A stretch of 38,910 bases of DNA from assembly GCA_000681355.2 (NCBI GenBank), contig JJNX02000011.1, positions 1 through 38,910 on the forward strand, in the 5' to 3' direction. Below, in pieces: positions 1 to 7,578 of this stretch. The notes below the pieces were generated by a model. It made no database searches and was not told the DNA's origin. It saw nothing but the letters and a program-made list of their open reading frames with translations. How positions within the stretch are numbered: position 1 is the first letter of the stretch; every line of letters starts with the position of its first letter. Origin of the DNA: Peptococcaceae bacterium SCADC1_2_3. GTDB taxonomy: Bacteria > Bacillota > Desulfotomaculia > Desulfotomaculales > Nap2-2B. The translations under genes and the position numbers were made by a program.

Positions 1-1398
1 AACCGCTACCGTCTGACCCGGGTAGAAGGGATGCGGGTGGAAGTAGTTGTATTTATAAGCCCGGCGCTGGTTTCTTATCTGTACGAAGATAAATCTCTGG
101 AACAATTGGCTCACGCGGCCCAGTTGCCTGGCGTAATAAGTCCGGTGGTGGGTATGCCGGATATTCACGAAGGTTTTGGCTTACCCATAGGCGGAGTGAT
201 GGCCGTTGGCGAGGAGGGAATAATTTCTGCCGGGGCTGTGGGCATGGATATTAATTGCGGCGTTCGTTTAGTAAGAACCGGCATACCGGCCCGTGATTTT
301 AATAAACCTGTTTTAAGGGAGTTAATGCAGAAAATTGAAGAATACGTCCCTACCGGTATTGGCCGTAAAGGCCGTCACCACGGAATCATCCGGACCATTT
401 TTGAAGATGTGGTTTATACCGGCGCAAAAGGGGTGATTGCCCAGGGTTTTGGCCTTGAGCAAGATTTAGAACATATAGAGGAAAGAGGCTGGTTAAAGGG
501 TGCTGATTTAGGTGCGTTAAGCAGCAAAGCTTGTGAGCGAGGTTCGGTGCAGTTAGGAACGTTAGGCGGCGGCAATCATTTTATTGAGATTCAGGAAGTA
601 GTGGAAATATACGACCAATCGCTGGCCAAAGCTTTTGGTCTTTTTACCGGCCAGCTTACCGTGATGATACATACCGGCAGCCGCGGTTTCGGCCACCAGA
701 TTTGCACGGATTATTCCAGAAGCTTGCTTACGGTAGCCGAAAAATATAAAATTAACTTACCCAGTAAAGGTTTGGCTTGCGCACCCATTAATTCTCCTGA
801 AGGGAAAAATTACTATGCTGCCATGGCCTGCGCCGTAAATTTTGCCTTTTCCAACCGGCAAATTATTATGCATGACGTGATGAAGGCTTTTACCGGTGTT
901 TTAGGTGAGACACCACTAAAGCTGGGGATGAAAATAGTGTACGATGTGGCCCATAACATTGCTAAATGGGAAAAGCATAATAAAGCCCGGGTATTAATCC
1001 ACCGTAAAGGGGCTACCCGCGCTTTGCCCGCCGGGCACCCGGATAATCCGCCTGTTTATTTAAACACTGGCCATCCGGTCTTAATTCCGGGCAGCATGGG
1101 TACGGCTTCATACGTATTGGTAGGTACCCCTTTGGCTAAAGAAACCTTCTTTTCGGTAAACCACGGGGCAGGAAGGGTTCTTTCCCGAAATGCCGCGGCT
1201 AAAGTAATCACCAAAGAACAATTTAACGGGAGTATGGGCGAGGTGTTATACAACGCCCGTAATTACAGGGAGTTAATTGATGAAGCACCCCCAGCCTATA
1301 AAAATATTGATGAAGTAGTAAATACGCTAGTTACCCTTGGTTTTACCCAAAAAGTTGCCCGTATGCGTCCTTTAGCCGTAATTAAAGGTAAAGATTAA
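1..1398 (+). CDS. rtcB: RNA-splicing ligase RtcB (5' end outside window)
   Basis: RtcB joins RNA 2',3'-cyclic phosphate or 3'-phosphate ends to 5'-OH ends, using GTP and Mn2+, in RNA repair and tRNA splicing. The reading frame is open to base 1, and the residues before the first internal ATG (position 31, e.g. RLTRVEGMRV) match the usual RtcB N-terminus. The true start is therefore upstream and only a few residues are missing. Visible family motifs in order: GMPDIHEGFGLPIGGV, VGMDINCGVRL (metal-binding Cys), LGTLGGGNHFIEIQ, HTGSRGFGHQ, YDVAHNIAKWE, RKGATRALP, PGSMGTASYVLVG and VNHGAGRVLSR, which holds the His that is guanylylated. Length is about normal (roughly 465 aa seen; family about 480). 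The next gene starts 19 bases downstream with its own Shine-Dalgarno, so the two may be co-transcribed. Confidence 0.96.
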   Translation, partial: NRYRLTRVEGMRVEVVVFISPALVSYLYEDKSLEQLAHAAQLPGVISPVVGMPDIHEGFGLPIGGVMAVGEEGIISAGAVGMDINCGVRLVRTGIPARDFNKPVLRELMQKIEEYVPTGIGRKGRHHGIIRTIFEDVVYTGAKGVIAQGFGLEQDLEHIEERGWLKGADLGALSSKACERGSVQLGTLGGGNHFIEIQEVVEIYDQSLAKAFGLFTGQLTVMIHTGSRGFGHQICTDYSRSLLTVAEKYKINLPSKGLACAPINSPEGKNYYAAMACAVNFAFSNRQIIMHDVMKAFTGVLGETPLKLGMKIVYDVAHNIAKWEKHNKARVLIHRKGATRALPAGHPDNPPVYLNTGHPVLIPGSMGTASYVLVGTPLAKETFFSVNHGAGRVLSRNAAAKVITKEQFNGSMGEVLYNARNYRELIDEAPPAYKNIDEVVNTLVTLGFTQKVARMRPLAVIKGKD

Positions 1399-1417
1399 AA
1401 ACAAAGGGGGTAAAAAA

Positions 1418-1981
1418 ATGAGTAAAAAGGAAGACTTAATCACCAAAATTATAGAAATTGAATGGGAGATGTTCTCAAAGGTTAATAATAGGGGAGGAAA
1501 GGCTTCGTGCCAGGAAGAACCAAAAAATTTCGAAATTATTAGGTCAAGCAATTTTATAAGTTGGTCCGAAGCTACTCTGGAAAGCTATTTAAATGACCTT
1601 CAAGAGGCAAAAAAAGTAAAGCGAAATTTAATGACGGAGAAGTACGCCCGTATGGAGGGTTTAATCCCGCCTCCAAATTCAGAGGTTCTCTCACTAATTG
1701 ACAAAATTGTGGCCCTTGAGTGCAAGTGGTTGGAAGAGTTAGCCGCAAAATCTCCTCAATATGTACCGGCCCGGCCTATATACAGCCGGCAGGACACGCC
1801 ACAGGTTGTTTCTTCGGAAACCTATTCCCGGGGCGAACTGGCTACTTATTCAAAGAAAACGCTTGAGTTATATTATCAGGATATCTTAGAGATGAGCCAA
1901 AAAAACATCAATAGAATTGAAGTAATTTTTTCCCGTATGTTAGAAGAGTTCAATAATAATTTTACTGAAGAAAAGGACTAA
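1418..1981 (+). CDS. DUF4125 family protein, internally duplicated
   Basis: I assign this to the DUF4125 family from the N-terminal pattern IEIEWEMFSKVNNRGGKASC followed by NLMTEKYARME. Function is unknown. It is 187 aa, soluble, mostly helical and acidic, with no signal peptide or membrane segment. Two halves resemble each other: residues about 7-73 (LITKIIEIEWEMF...SYLNDLQEAKK...EKYARM) and about 91-172 (LIDKIVALECKWLEEL...YYQDILEMSQKN...IFSRM). The Shine-Dalgarno AAAGGGGG ends 7 bases before the ATG. It lies between rtcB and the transketolase half gene on the same strand. Confidence 0.75.
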   Translation: MSKKEDLITKIIEIEWEMFSKVNNRGGKASCQEEPKNFEIIRSSNFISWSEATLESYLNDLQEAKKVKRNLMTEKYARMEGLIPPPNSEVLSLIDKIVALECKWLEELAAKSPQYVPARPIYSRQDTPQVVSSETYSRGELATYSKKTLELYYQDILEMSQKNINRIEVIFSRMLEEFNNNFTEEKD

Positions 1982-2031
1982 GGTGATTATTTTTTAGCGC
2001 AAAAAGGCCACAAAAAACGGGAGGCAGTTTT

Positions 2032-3060
2032 ATGAATGATAAAAAAATAGCTACCAGAGAAGCTTACGGGCAAGCCCTGGTAGCTTTAGGACAAAAAAAT
2101 CCTGATGTAGTTGTTTTGGATGCTGATTTAGCCAAGTCTACCAAAACAATAGATTTTAAAAAACATTATCCGGACCGTTTTTTTGATTTTGGGGTGGCGG
2201 AACAAAACATGTTAGGAACAGCCGCCGGTCTAGCGGCAGCAGGAAAAATTCCTTTCTGCAGTACTTTTGCTGTTTTCGCGGCGGGGCGGGCTTTTGACCA
2301 GGTACGAAACAGTGTGGCTTACCCCCGTTTAAACGTAAAAATAGGAGCCAGCCACGCCGGGATTACGGTAGGCGAGGACGGGGCCTCCCACCAGTCAGTG
2401 GAAGATTTAGCTTTAATGCGGGTCGTGCCTAATATGACTATTTTTATCCCGGCCGACGCGCCTGAAACGTGGGAAGCCGTACAGGCAGCAGTGGAAATTA
2501 ATGGTCCGGTGTATATTCGTCTAGGAAGACTGGGTGTTCCTATTTTGCCCCGGCATGAGGATTATGTTTTTCAGCCCGGCAAAGCCACAATGCTGCACCA
2601 GGGCTACGACGCAACCATTATCGCTACCGGAATCATGGTCCACCAGGCCTTAATCGCCGCCGAAAAATTAGCCCGGGAAGGAAAACAAGTACGGGTTTTA
2701 AATATTCATACCTTAAAACCCTTAGATATTGCGGCAATTGTCAAAGCAGCCGAAGAAACAGGACTTCTGGTTACGGCTGAAGAACACAGTATTATTGGCG
2801 GTCTAGGCAGTGCGGTAACTGAAGTAACCGGCGAATATTGTCCCGTACCGGTAAAACGGGTAGGCCTGCCCGATGTATTTGGCGAGTCAGGAAAGGCAGA
2901 AGAGCTATTAGAAAAGTACGGGCTTACCCCTCAAAATTTAATTGCTACCGTAGAAAAATTAATTGAAAAAAACGTAACTACCCAGGCACAGAGGGGCAAA
3001 GGCACAGAGGTCCAAAGGAAAATGAAAACATATAAAGATCTGCAAGTCTGGCAAAAATAA
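2032..3060 (+). CDS. Transketolase C-terminal subunit with repeat-derived tail
   Basis: This is the pyrimidine-binding plus C-terminal half of a split transketolase (pentose phosphate pathway; transfers two-carbon units using thiamine diphosphate). Motifs: FDFGVAEQNM with the catalytic Glu of the pyrimidine domain, AGITVGEDGASHQSVEDLALMR, and a C-terminal domain with HTLKPLDIAAI and VTAEEHSIIGGLGSAV. The partner N-terminal subunit, usually encoded directly upstream, is absent; DUF4125 sits there. Start ATG with GGGAGG 8 bases upstream. Split subunits are normally about 310 aa, but this frame runs to 342. The last roughly 29 residues, from VTTQAQRGKG to the stop, are encoded by repeat DNA beginning at 2974 and end with the first 12 residues of a four-helix-bundle protein. 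The native stop has apparently been lost. Confidence 0.93.
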   Translation: MNDKKIATREAYGQALVALGQKNPDVVVLDADLAKSTKTIDFKKHYPDRFFDFGVAEQNMLGTAAGLAAAGKIPFCSTFAVFAAGRAFDQVRNSVAYPRLNVKIGASHAGITVGEDGASHQSVEDLALMRVVPNMTIFIPADAPETWEAVQAAVEINGPVYIRLGRLGVPILPRHEDYVFQPGKATMLHQGYDATIIATGIMVHQALIAAEKLAREGKQVRVLNIHTLKPLDIAAIVKAAEETGLLVTAEEHSIIGGLGSAVTEVTGEYCPVPVKRVGLPDVFGESGKAEELLEKYGLTPQNLIATVEKLIEKNVTTQAQRGKGTEVQRKMKTYKDLQVWQK

Positions 3061-3345
3061 CTTTGTGCCTTTGTGCCTATGAACCTGAGTAGTTACGATT
3101 TCTAAAGGGTTTCCCAAGAATGAAGCTTACGGATTAACTTCTCAAATGAGACGTTGCGCGATTTCAATTCCCAGCAACATGGCGGAAGGTTATGGTCGAA
3201 ACTCTGCTCAGGTAGGCACAGAGGTCCAAAGGGAAATGAAAATATACAGAGAAGTAAAGGGAAATGAAAATATACAGAGATCTGCAAGTTTGGCAAAAAA
3301 ACTTTGTGCCTCTGTGCCTTTGCCCCTCTGAACCTGAGTATTTAC
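2974..3345 (+). repeat. Composite repeat carrying four-helix-bundle gene pieces (copies A and B)
   Basis: Left end GTAACTACCCAGGCACAGAG at 2974. An internal right-type end (ACCTGAGTAGTTAC) stops at 3096 and the outer right end (CCTGAGTATTTAC) stops at 3345. Each sub-copy carries, on the plus strand, the first codons of a four-helix-bundle gene: MKTYKDLQVWQK at about 3022-3057, and [12 protein letters not shown]-like codons at about 3264-3299 where the frame is no longer open. A 25-base segment is tandemly duplicated at 3228-3252 and 3256-3280. The termini match copy C at 6231-6328, which lies in the opposite orientation. Copy A has entered the 3' end of the transketolase gene. Confidence 0.85.
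3095..3212 (+). pseudogene. Internal fragment of a four-helix-bundle (S23 / 23S rRNA IVS-type) protein
   Basis: One frame reads [19 protein letters not shown] then [19 protein letters not shown], the hallmark core of the four-helix-bundle/S23 family (TIGR02436-like), whose members are about 115-125 aa. The N-terminal 12 residues lie upstream in copy A, but the helix between them is replaced by repeat ends, and the C-terminal half is missing. It cannot give a complete protein. This family includes proteins encoded in 23S rRNA intervening sequences and is related to the Avd accessory protein of diversity-generating retroelements. No reverse transcriptase or variable repeat is visible here. Confidence 0.8.
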
Positions 3346-3362
3346 AAAAAATTACAACTTGC

Positions 3363-4505
3363 TTATAAATAACCGTTAGGATTAACCGGTGAACCGTTGA
3401 CCCTAACTTCAAAATGCAAATGTGGTCCGGTAGACATGCCTGTACTGCCAACTCTGCCTATAGCCTGACCTTTAGTTACTTCTTGCCCGCGAGAAACAAG
3501 CTGAGCAGATAGATGAGCGTAGAGGGTGGTAATGCCGCCCCCGTGATCAAGCATAATAATATTACCATAACCACTCATAAAACCAACGTGAATTACCGTA
3601 CCATCTTGAACCGCCACCACAGATGAGCCTGAGGGGGCAGGAATATCAATCCCGCTGTGAAAACGGGTATAGTTTAAAATAGGATGCATGCGGTTGCCAA
3701 AACCGGATGAAATACTGCTTCCTGCCGGCACCGGCCAGGCAAAGCCGCCACTACCCCGTGGGGGCGCAGTACTTTTTGTTCGCTGCAGGGCAATTTGCCG
3801 CAAAATTTCCCGTTCCTGAGCTTCTAGCTCTTCCAATTCCTCTTGATGACGGCTTAGTTCTCCCCAGGCAGAAGCCAACAAGACTTTTTGCCGGGTTTTT
3901 TGCTGCGCTAACTCCTGATGAGCCGCCTTTTGTTCTTGAAGCAAACTGGCAATGTGGCTGCTCTGCTGCTGCAAAGCTTCCTTTTTCCGGGCCGCCTCTT
4001 GTTGTTTGACTACCACTTCTTTAACTAGTTCGCTATCTTCAGCTAATATTTTTTTGAGTAATTCGTAGCGGATAATAAAATCACCAAAATCTTCGGCCCC
4101 TAAAACTACCTCAAGATAACTAACCTGCCCTTCTATGTAAATATTACGCAGCCTTTGTTCCAAAATACGCGTACTCAAAGCCAGTTCAGCTTCCACCTCC
4201 TTAAGCTGTTTCTCTGTACGCTGAAGAGCAATTATAGCCTGATTAAGCTTGTTTTGCGTGCTTATAACTTGATCTTCTACGGCCACAATATTATTTTCCA
4301 CTTGGGCCACCTGGCTGGCGTAACTCTTTACTTCTTTTTTGCTTTCTTTGACCTGCTCTTTTTGGTGGAAAATCTTTTGTCTGGTATTATTTAATCTTTC
4401 CTGCAGGCTGGCCCCTTGAGCGGAGTGCAAAAAATAAACGCTAAAAAAGACCAACGCAAGGCTTAAAAACATTAGCTTTTTGGTAACATTACTAATTATT
4501 ACCAC
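3363..4505 (-). CDS. Murein hydrolase activator, coiled coil plus M23 (LytM) domain
   Basis: Secreted EnvC/CwlO-partner-type protein. A short hydrophobic signal segment (about residues 10-30, [16 protein letters not shown]) is followed by long Gln/Glu/Lys-rich coiled coil (about 35-245) and a C-terminal peptidase M23 domain (about 255-380). The zinc ligands look intact: H in the [11 protein letters not shown] segment with its following D, and HLHFEV near the end. It may therefore be an active endopeptidase rather than a degenerate activator. It is 3 bases downstream of ftsX and surely in the ftsE-ftsX operon; FtsEX controls such coiled-coil M23 or CwlO/PcsB proteins at division. The only upstream canonical start is GTG at 4505, immediately abutting AGGGG. 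AUA or AUU codons 3-4 have better spacing. The operon faces away from ctpA, unlike the usual co-directional order. Confidence 0.92.
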   Translation of the reverse strand: MVIISNVTKKLMFLSLALVFFSVYFLHSAQGASLQERLNNTRQKIFHQKEQVKESKKEVKSYASQVAQVENNIVAVEDQVISTQNKLNQAIIALQRTEKQLKEVEAELALSTRILEQRLRNIYIEGQVSYLEVVLGAEDFGDFIIRYELLKKILAEDSELVKEVVVKQQEAARKKEALQQQSSHIASLLQEQKAAHQELAQQKTRQKVLLASAWGELSRHQEELEELEAQEREILRQIALQRTKSTAPPRGSGGFAWPVPAGSSISSGFGNRMHPILNYTRFHSGIDIPAPSGSSVVAVQDGTVIHVGFMSGYGNIIMLDHGGGITTLYAHLSAQLVSRGQEVTKGQAIGRVGSTGMSTGPHLHFEVRVNGSPVNPNGYL

Positions 4506-4508
4506 CCC

Positions 4509-5399
4509 CTAAACTTTCAAATATTTGCGGACGGAAAAAAAACTACCGGCAATACCAATTATTAGTCCTAATCCTACTAATCCGCCAAACAGATTAAATA
4601 ACAGGCGCTGATCCGCAACCAAAGGAATAAAGGGCACAAACATGCTAACCTGCTGAACAAAGGACCAGTAACTAAAATAAAGGATTACCACCGCAATAAA
4701 GGAACCTAAAAAGCCCAAAGTTACCCCCTCAAGCAAGAAAGGGGTACGAATAAACCAATTGGTAGCCCCTAAATATTTCATAATGTTTATTTCCTGGCGC
4801 CGGGCAAATACCGATAAACGAATAATTGAAGAAATAAGAAATAAAGCCGCCAGGATTAAGGCTCCTATAATTATTATCCCGGTTATCCGGATCCAGCGGG
4901 TTACCAACAGCAGTTTTTCTACCGTACCCTGTCCGTAACGTGCCTGATCAACGCCAGGCAAAGTGCCGATTTGGGCCGCGGCGCTGGCTATTTGTTCCGA
5001 GCGAGTCATTTTTACCTGAAAGGCATCAGGTAGGGGATTTTTTTTCATCCCGGCTAAAATATCTTTTCGCTCTCCCAGACCCCGGCGCAGGTCGGCCAGA
5101 GCCTTTTCTTTGGAAACAAAAGATACGCTGGCCACCCCAGAAACAAAGTTAATTTTTTTTTCAAGTTGTTTTACCTGGCTTAAGGACAAATTTTGTTTTA
5201 AAAAAACCCGTATTTCGAGCTTTTGCTCTAAATCAAGCGCAATTTTATTGGTATTGGTTACTAAAAGCAAAGAGGCACCTAATATTAAAAGCGAAACGGT
5301 AATGGTCCCTATAGCCGCCAAAGAAAGCCAGCTATTTCTAAAAAGATAGCGGGCTGTTTCTCTAAAATAATAGGCCAGGGTATTAACCCCCATAGCCAT
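4509..5399 (-). CDS. ftsX: Cell division ABC transporter permease FtsX
   Basis: Membrane half of FtsEX, which passes ATP-driven conformational change to a periplasmic/extracellular peptidoglycan hydrolase. The 296-aa product has TM1 at about 22-43 (LAAIGTITVSLLILGASLLLV), then an extracellular domain of about 120 residues with IRVFLKQNLS, KEKALADLRRGLGE and NPLPDAFQV. TM2-TM4 follow in the C-terminal half (ITGIIIIGALILAALFLIS; FLLEGVTLGFLGSFIAVVIL; LFGGLVGLGLIIGIAGSFF), giving the standard four-TM FtsX layout. I chose the ATG at 5399 (MAMGVNTLAYYF) because AAGAGG lies 6 bases upstream. A longer frame to 5447 would only overlap ftsE further. It overlaps the ftsE 3' end by 17 bases, implying translational coupling. 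Confidence 0.95.
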   Translation of the reverse strand: MAMGVNTLAYYFRETARYLFRNSWLSLAAIGTITVSLLILGASLLLVTNTNKIALDLEQKLEIRVFLKQNLSLSQVKQLEKKINFVSGVASVSFVSKEKALADLRRGLGERKDILAGMKKNPLPDAFQVKMTRSEQIASAAAQIGTLPGVDQARYGQGTVEKLLLVTRWIRITGIIIIGALILAALFLISSIIRLSVFARRQEINIMKYLGATNWFIRTPFLLEGVTLGFLGSFIAVVILYFSYWSFVQQVSMFVPFIPLVADQRLLFNLFGGLVGLGLIIGIAGSFFSVRKYLKV

Positions 5400-6069
5400 A
5401 TACGCCTCTTTTTTCATCCCGGACCATTTGTCCGCCTGAAAAGGCAACCACCCGTTTTTTTAAAGCATTTACAATATCCCAGGCGTGGGTAGCCATTATA
5501 ATAGTGGTTCCCAGGCGGTTAATTTCCTGTAATAAATAAATCAATTCCCAGGAAGTTTTGGGATCTAAGTTACCGGTAGGTTCGTCCGTAATTAATAATA
5601 AAGGACGGTTAACAATAGCGCGGGCAATTCCGGCCCGTTGTTGTTCCCCCCCGGATAACTGGGAAGGAAACATTTTTTGCTTGTCAGCCAGCCCCACCAT
5701 CTCCAAGGCTTCCGGCACTCTTTTTTTGATGATTTGCCCCGAACCGCCAACAACCTCTAAAGCAAAGGCTACATTTTCGTAAACTGTTTTTTTAGGAAGC
5801 AACCTGAAGTCCTGAAAAACCACCCCAATTTTACGTCTTAACAAGGGAATTTCCTGAGGTTTTAAACGGGCAACGTTTTTGCCGCAAAAAATTACCTGAC
5901 CTTTGGTAGGAAGTTCTTCCCGCAACAATAACTTAGTTAAAGTGGTTTTCCCTGCCCCGCTTGGACCAACCAAAAAAAGAAAATCGCCTCTAGAAATATG
6001 CATCGTTACATCTTTTAAAGCCTTTACTCCATTTTGGTAAACTTTAGATACATGATAAAAATGAACCAT
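5383..6069 (-). CDS. ftsE: Cell division ATP-binding protein FtsE
   Basis: ABC ATPase that powers FtsX at the division site. The 228-aa length is typical. Motifs: Walker A LVGPSGAGKTTLTKLL, Q-loop VVFQDFRLLPKKTVYENVAFAL, signature LSGGEQQRAGIARAI, Walker B LLITDEPTGNLD and a downstream switch His (ATH). The start is the ATG at 6069, giving MVHFYHVSKVY, which matches other FtsE N-termini and has GGGAGG 5 bases upstream. The frame stays open 14 codons further upstream without a ribosome binding site. It is first gene of ftsE-ftsX-M23. No convincing minus-strand promoter was identified between 6069 and 6230. Confidence 0.97.
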   Translation of the reverse strand: MVHFYHVSKVYQNGVKALKDVTMHISRGDFLFLVGPSGAGKTTLTKLLLREELPTKGQVIFCGKNVARLKPQEIPLLRRKIGVVFQDFRLLPKKTVYENVAFALEVVGGSGQIIKKRVPEALEMVGLADKQKMFPSQLSGGEQQRAGIARAIVNRPLLLITDEPTGNLDPKTSWELIYLLQEINRLGTTIIMATHAWDIVNALKKRVVAFSGGQMVRDEKRGVYGYGG

Positions 6070-6189
6070 TTTTACCCTCCCGGTGGCCATAAGGTAAATA
6101 CTGACATACAATTCTTTTATTAAAATGTTTTCGACATTAACTGCCGAAATCCTTCTTTCAGGGATATAATAACTCGATTTTTAATTAAG

Positions 6190-6221
6190 TTGTACTTATT
6201 AAAAAGTTGGTGTAGTATAAT
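6190..6221 (+). promoter_or_regulatory. Candidate sigma-A promoter toward ctpA
   Basis: TTGTAC at 6190-6195, then TAGTAT at 6213-6218 (17-base spacer) or a perfect TATAAT at 6216-6221 (20-base spacer). It points into repeat C and ctpA, whose coding sequence starts 138 bases further on. It lies inside the segment bounded by the inverted repeats, so inversion would point it at the transketolase gene. Confidence 0.45.
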
Positions 6222-6230
6222 ATGGATAAT

Positions 6231-6328
6231 GTAAATACTCAGGCACAAAGGGGCAAAGGCACAAAGTTTCTTTGTCAGACTTGCAGATCTCTATATGTTT
6301 TCATTTCCCTTTGTGCCTGAGTATTTAC
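6231..6328 (-). repeat. Repeat copy C (MITE-like, with start of a four-helix-bundle gene)
   Basis: A 98-base element with perfect terminal inverted repeats. The left end begins GTAAATACTCAGGCACAAAG and the right end is its reverse complement, with the match continuing two more bases (22 bp in all). On the minus strand it encodes ATGAAAACATATAGAGATCT (MKTYRDLQV, then a stop), the same gene start as copies A and B. It is inverted relative to copy B (3256-3345). It sits between the candidate promoter and ctpA, so the ctpA leader RNA would contain a long hairpin. Confidence 0.85.
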
Positions 6329-6358
6329 AAAATTTTTGTAGGGTGGGTGGAATTATAG

Positions 6359-7549
6359 GTGGCTTATTACATAAACGGGAAGGCTCCCCGTGGTAAACGC
6401 TGGTTTATTTTCCTGGGAATATTAATTTTTTTTGCTTTTATTTTTTCGGGCAGTTTAATAATTATTAATTACCATAATTTTGGTAATTTGTTTAAAGTTA
6501 TTTCTTTAATCCGTTCCCAATATCTTTATCCGGTTAGTACTAAAAACCTTGTTGAAGGAGCAACTAAAGGAATAGTTGAATCGCTTGGCGATCCGTACTC
6601 AATTTATTTAGACCCGGACACATACGCCCAGTTAAAAGAACAAATCAACGGTACATTTGGGGGGTTGGGAATTTTAGTGGGTCTAAAAAATGATTACTTA
6701 ACCGTGATGCGCTCGTACGAAGGAACCCCGGCCTACCGGAAAGGAATAAAGGCCGGCGATATTGTACTTAAGGTTAATAATCGTGAAACAAAGGGCATTG
6801 ATCTGGACACAGCCATTGGTTTAATGCGGGGGGCGGCAGGAACGAAGGTCAAATTGATTATTCTGCGTCAAAACGAAGGGATAAAAGAAGCAAACCAGAA
6901 GCTGAACGGTAAAACTGAATTTACCGTAGAATTGACCAGAGAAGAAATTAGTATTCCTACGGTAGAAGGACATATTTTAAAGGGCACAAAAATTGGTTAC
7001 CTTACTATTTCCCAGTTTACGACTAAAACCCCGACAGAATTAGAAGTAGTGTTGGGTAAGTTTAAAAAAAGTCAGGTTCAGGGAATCCTCCTGGATTTGC
7101 GAAATAACCCGGGCGGAGAGTTGCGTGCCGCCGTTGAAGTAGCCGAAAAATTCATTCCTAAAGGCCCGGTAGTATACGTTGACTACCGTTCGGGAAAAAA
7201 AGATACTTATTCTGTTAACGGCAGCAACCTTACTTTACCGTTGGTGGTTTTGGTTAACGAAGCCAGTGCCAGTGCCGCGGAAATTTTAGCCGGCGCAATT
7301 AAAGACCGAAAAGTGGGTATTTTAATTGGGGAAAAGACTTTTGGCAAAGGAGTTGTTCAAACCGTATTTGACCTGGGCAACGGAGCGGGACTAAAGCTAA
7401 CCACTGCCCGTTACCTTACACCGGCAAAGCATAATATTCACCGGCGGGGCATCTCCCCTGATATTATAGTTAAACAAAAACTTGAAGCTGAAAAAGACCT
7501 CCAAAAAGAAAAGGCCCTTGAAATCCTGCAGCAAAAACTTGCCGCTTAA
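6359..7549 (+). CDS. ctpA: C-terminal processing peptidase, S41 family
   Basis: Membrane-anchored tail-specific protease. N-terminal membrane anchor at about 16-37 (FIFLGILIFFAFIFSGSLIII), PDZ domain at about 95-180 (GGLGILVGLKNDYL ... GIKAGDIVLKVNN), then the S41 fold. The catalytic Ser lies in NEASASAAEILAGAI and the catalytic Lys in GEKTFGKGVVQT. The 396 aa length is normal for CtpA/CtpB. GTG start with AGGGTGGGTGG upstream. The MinJ-like gene follows 29 bases later. In related Bacillota ctpA usually follows ftsE-ftsX-M23 on the same strand; here those genes face away across repeat C. Confidence 0.95.
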   Translation: MAYYINGKAPRGKRWFIFLGILIFFAFIFSGSLIIINYHNFGNLFKVISLIRSQYLYPVSTKNLVEGATKGIVESLGDPYSIYLDPDTYAQLKEQINGTFGGLGILVGLKNDYLTVMRSYEGTPAYRKGIKAGDIVLKVNNRETKGIDLDTAIGLMRGAAGTKVKLIILRQNEGIKEANQKLNGKTEFTVELTREEISIPTVEGHILKGTKIGYLTISQFTTKTPTELEVVLGKFKKSQVQGILLDLRNNPGGELRAAVEVAEKFIPKGPVVYVDYRSGKKDTYSVNGSNLTLPLVVLVNEASASAAEILAGAIKDRKVGILIGEKTFGKGVVQTVFDLGNGAGLKLTTARYLTPAKHNIHRRGISPDIIVKQKLEAEKDLQKEKALEILQQKLAA

Positions 7550-7578
7550 TTTAACGTTTAAACCGGGAAGGTGAAGAA

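Noticed and set aside
2974-3345. Diversity-generating retroelement (Avd-like four-helix bundle)
   Set aside because: The fragment is related to the Avd family in fold, but there is no reverse transcriptase, template repeat or variable repeat in the window.
3102-3451. Open frames on both strands through the repeat region
   Set aside because: They are by-products of low-complexity repeat sequence (GGCACAAAG-type units) and of the M23 gene on the other strand. Only the four-helix-bundle fragment has recognisable protein sequence.
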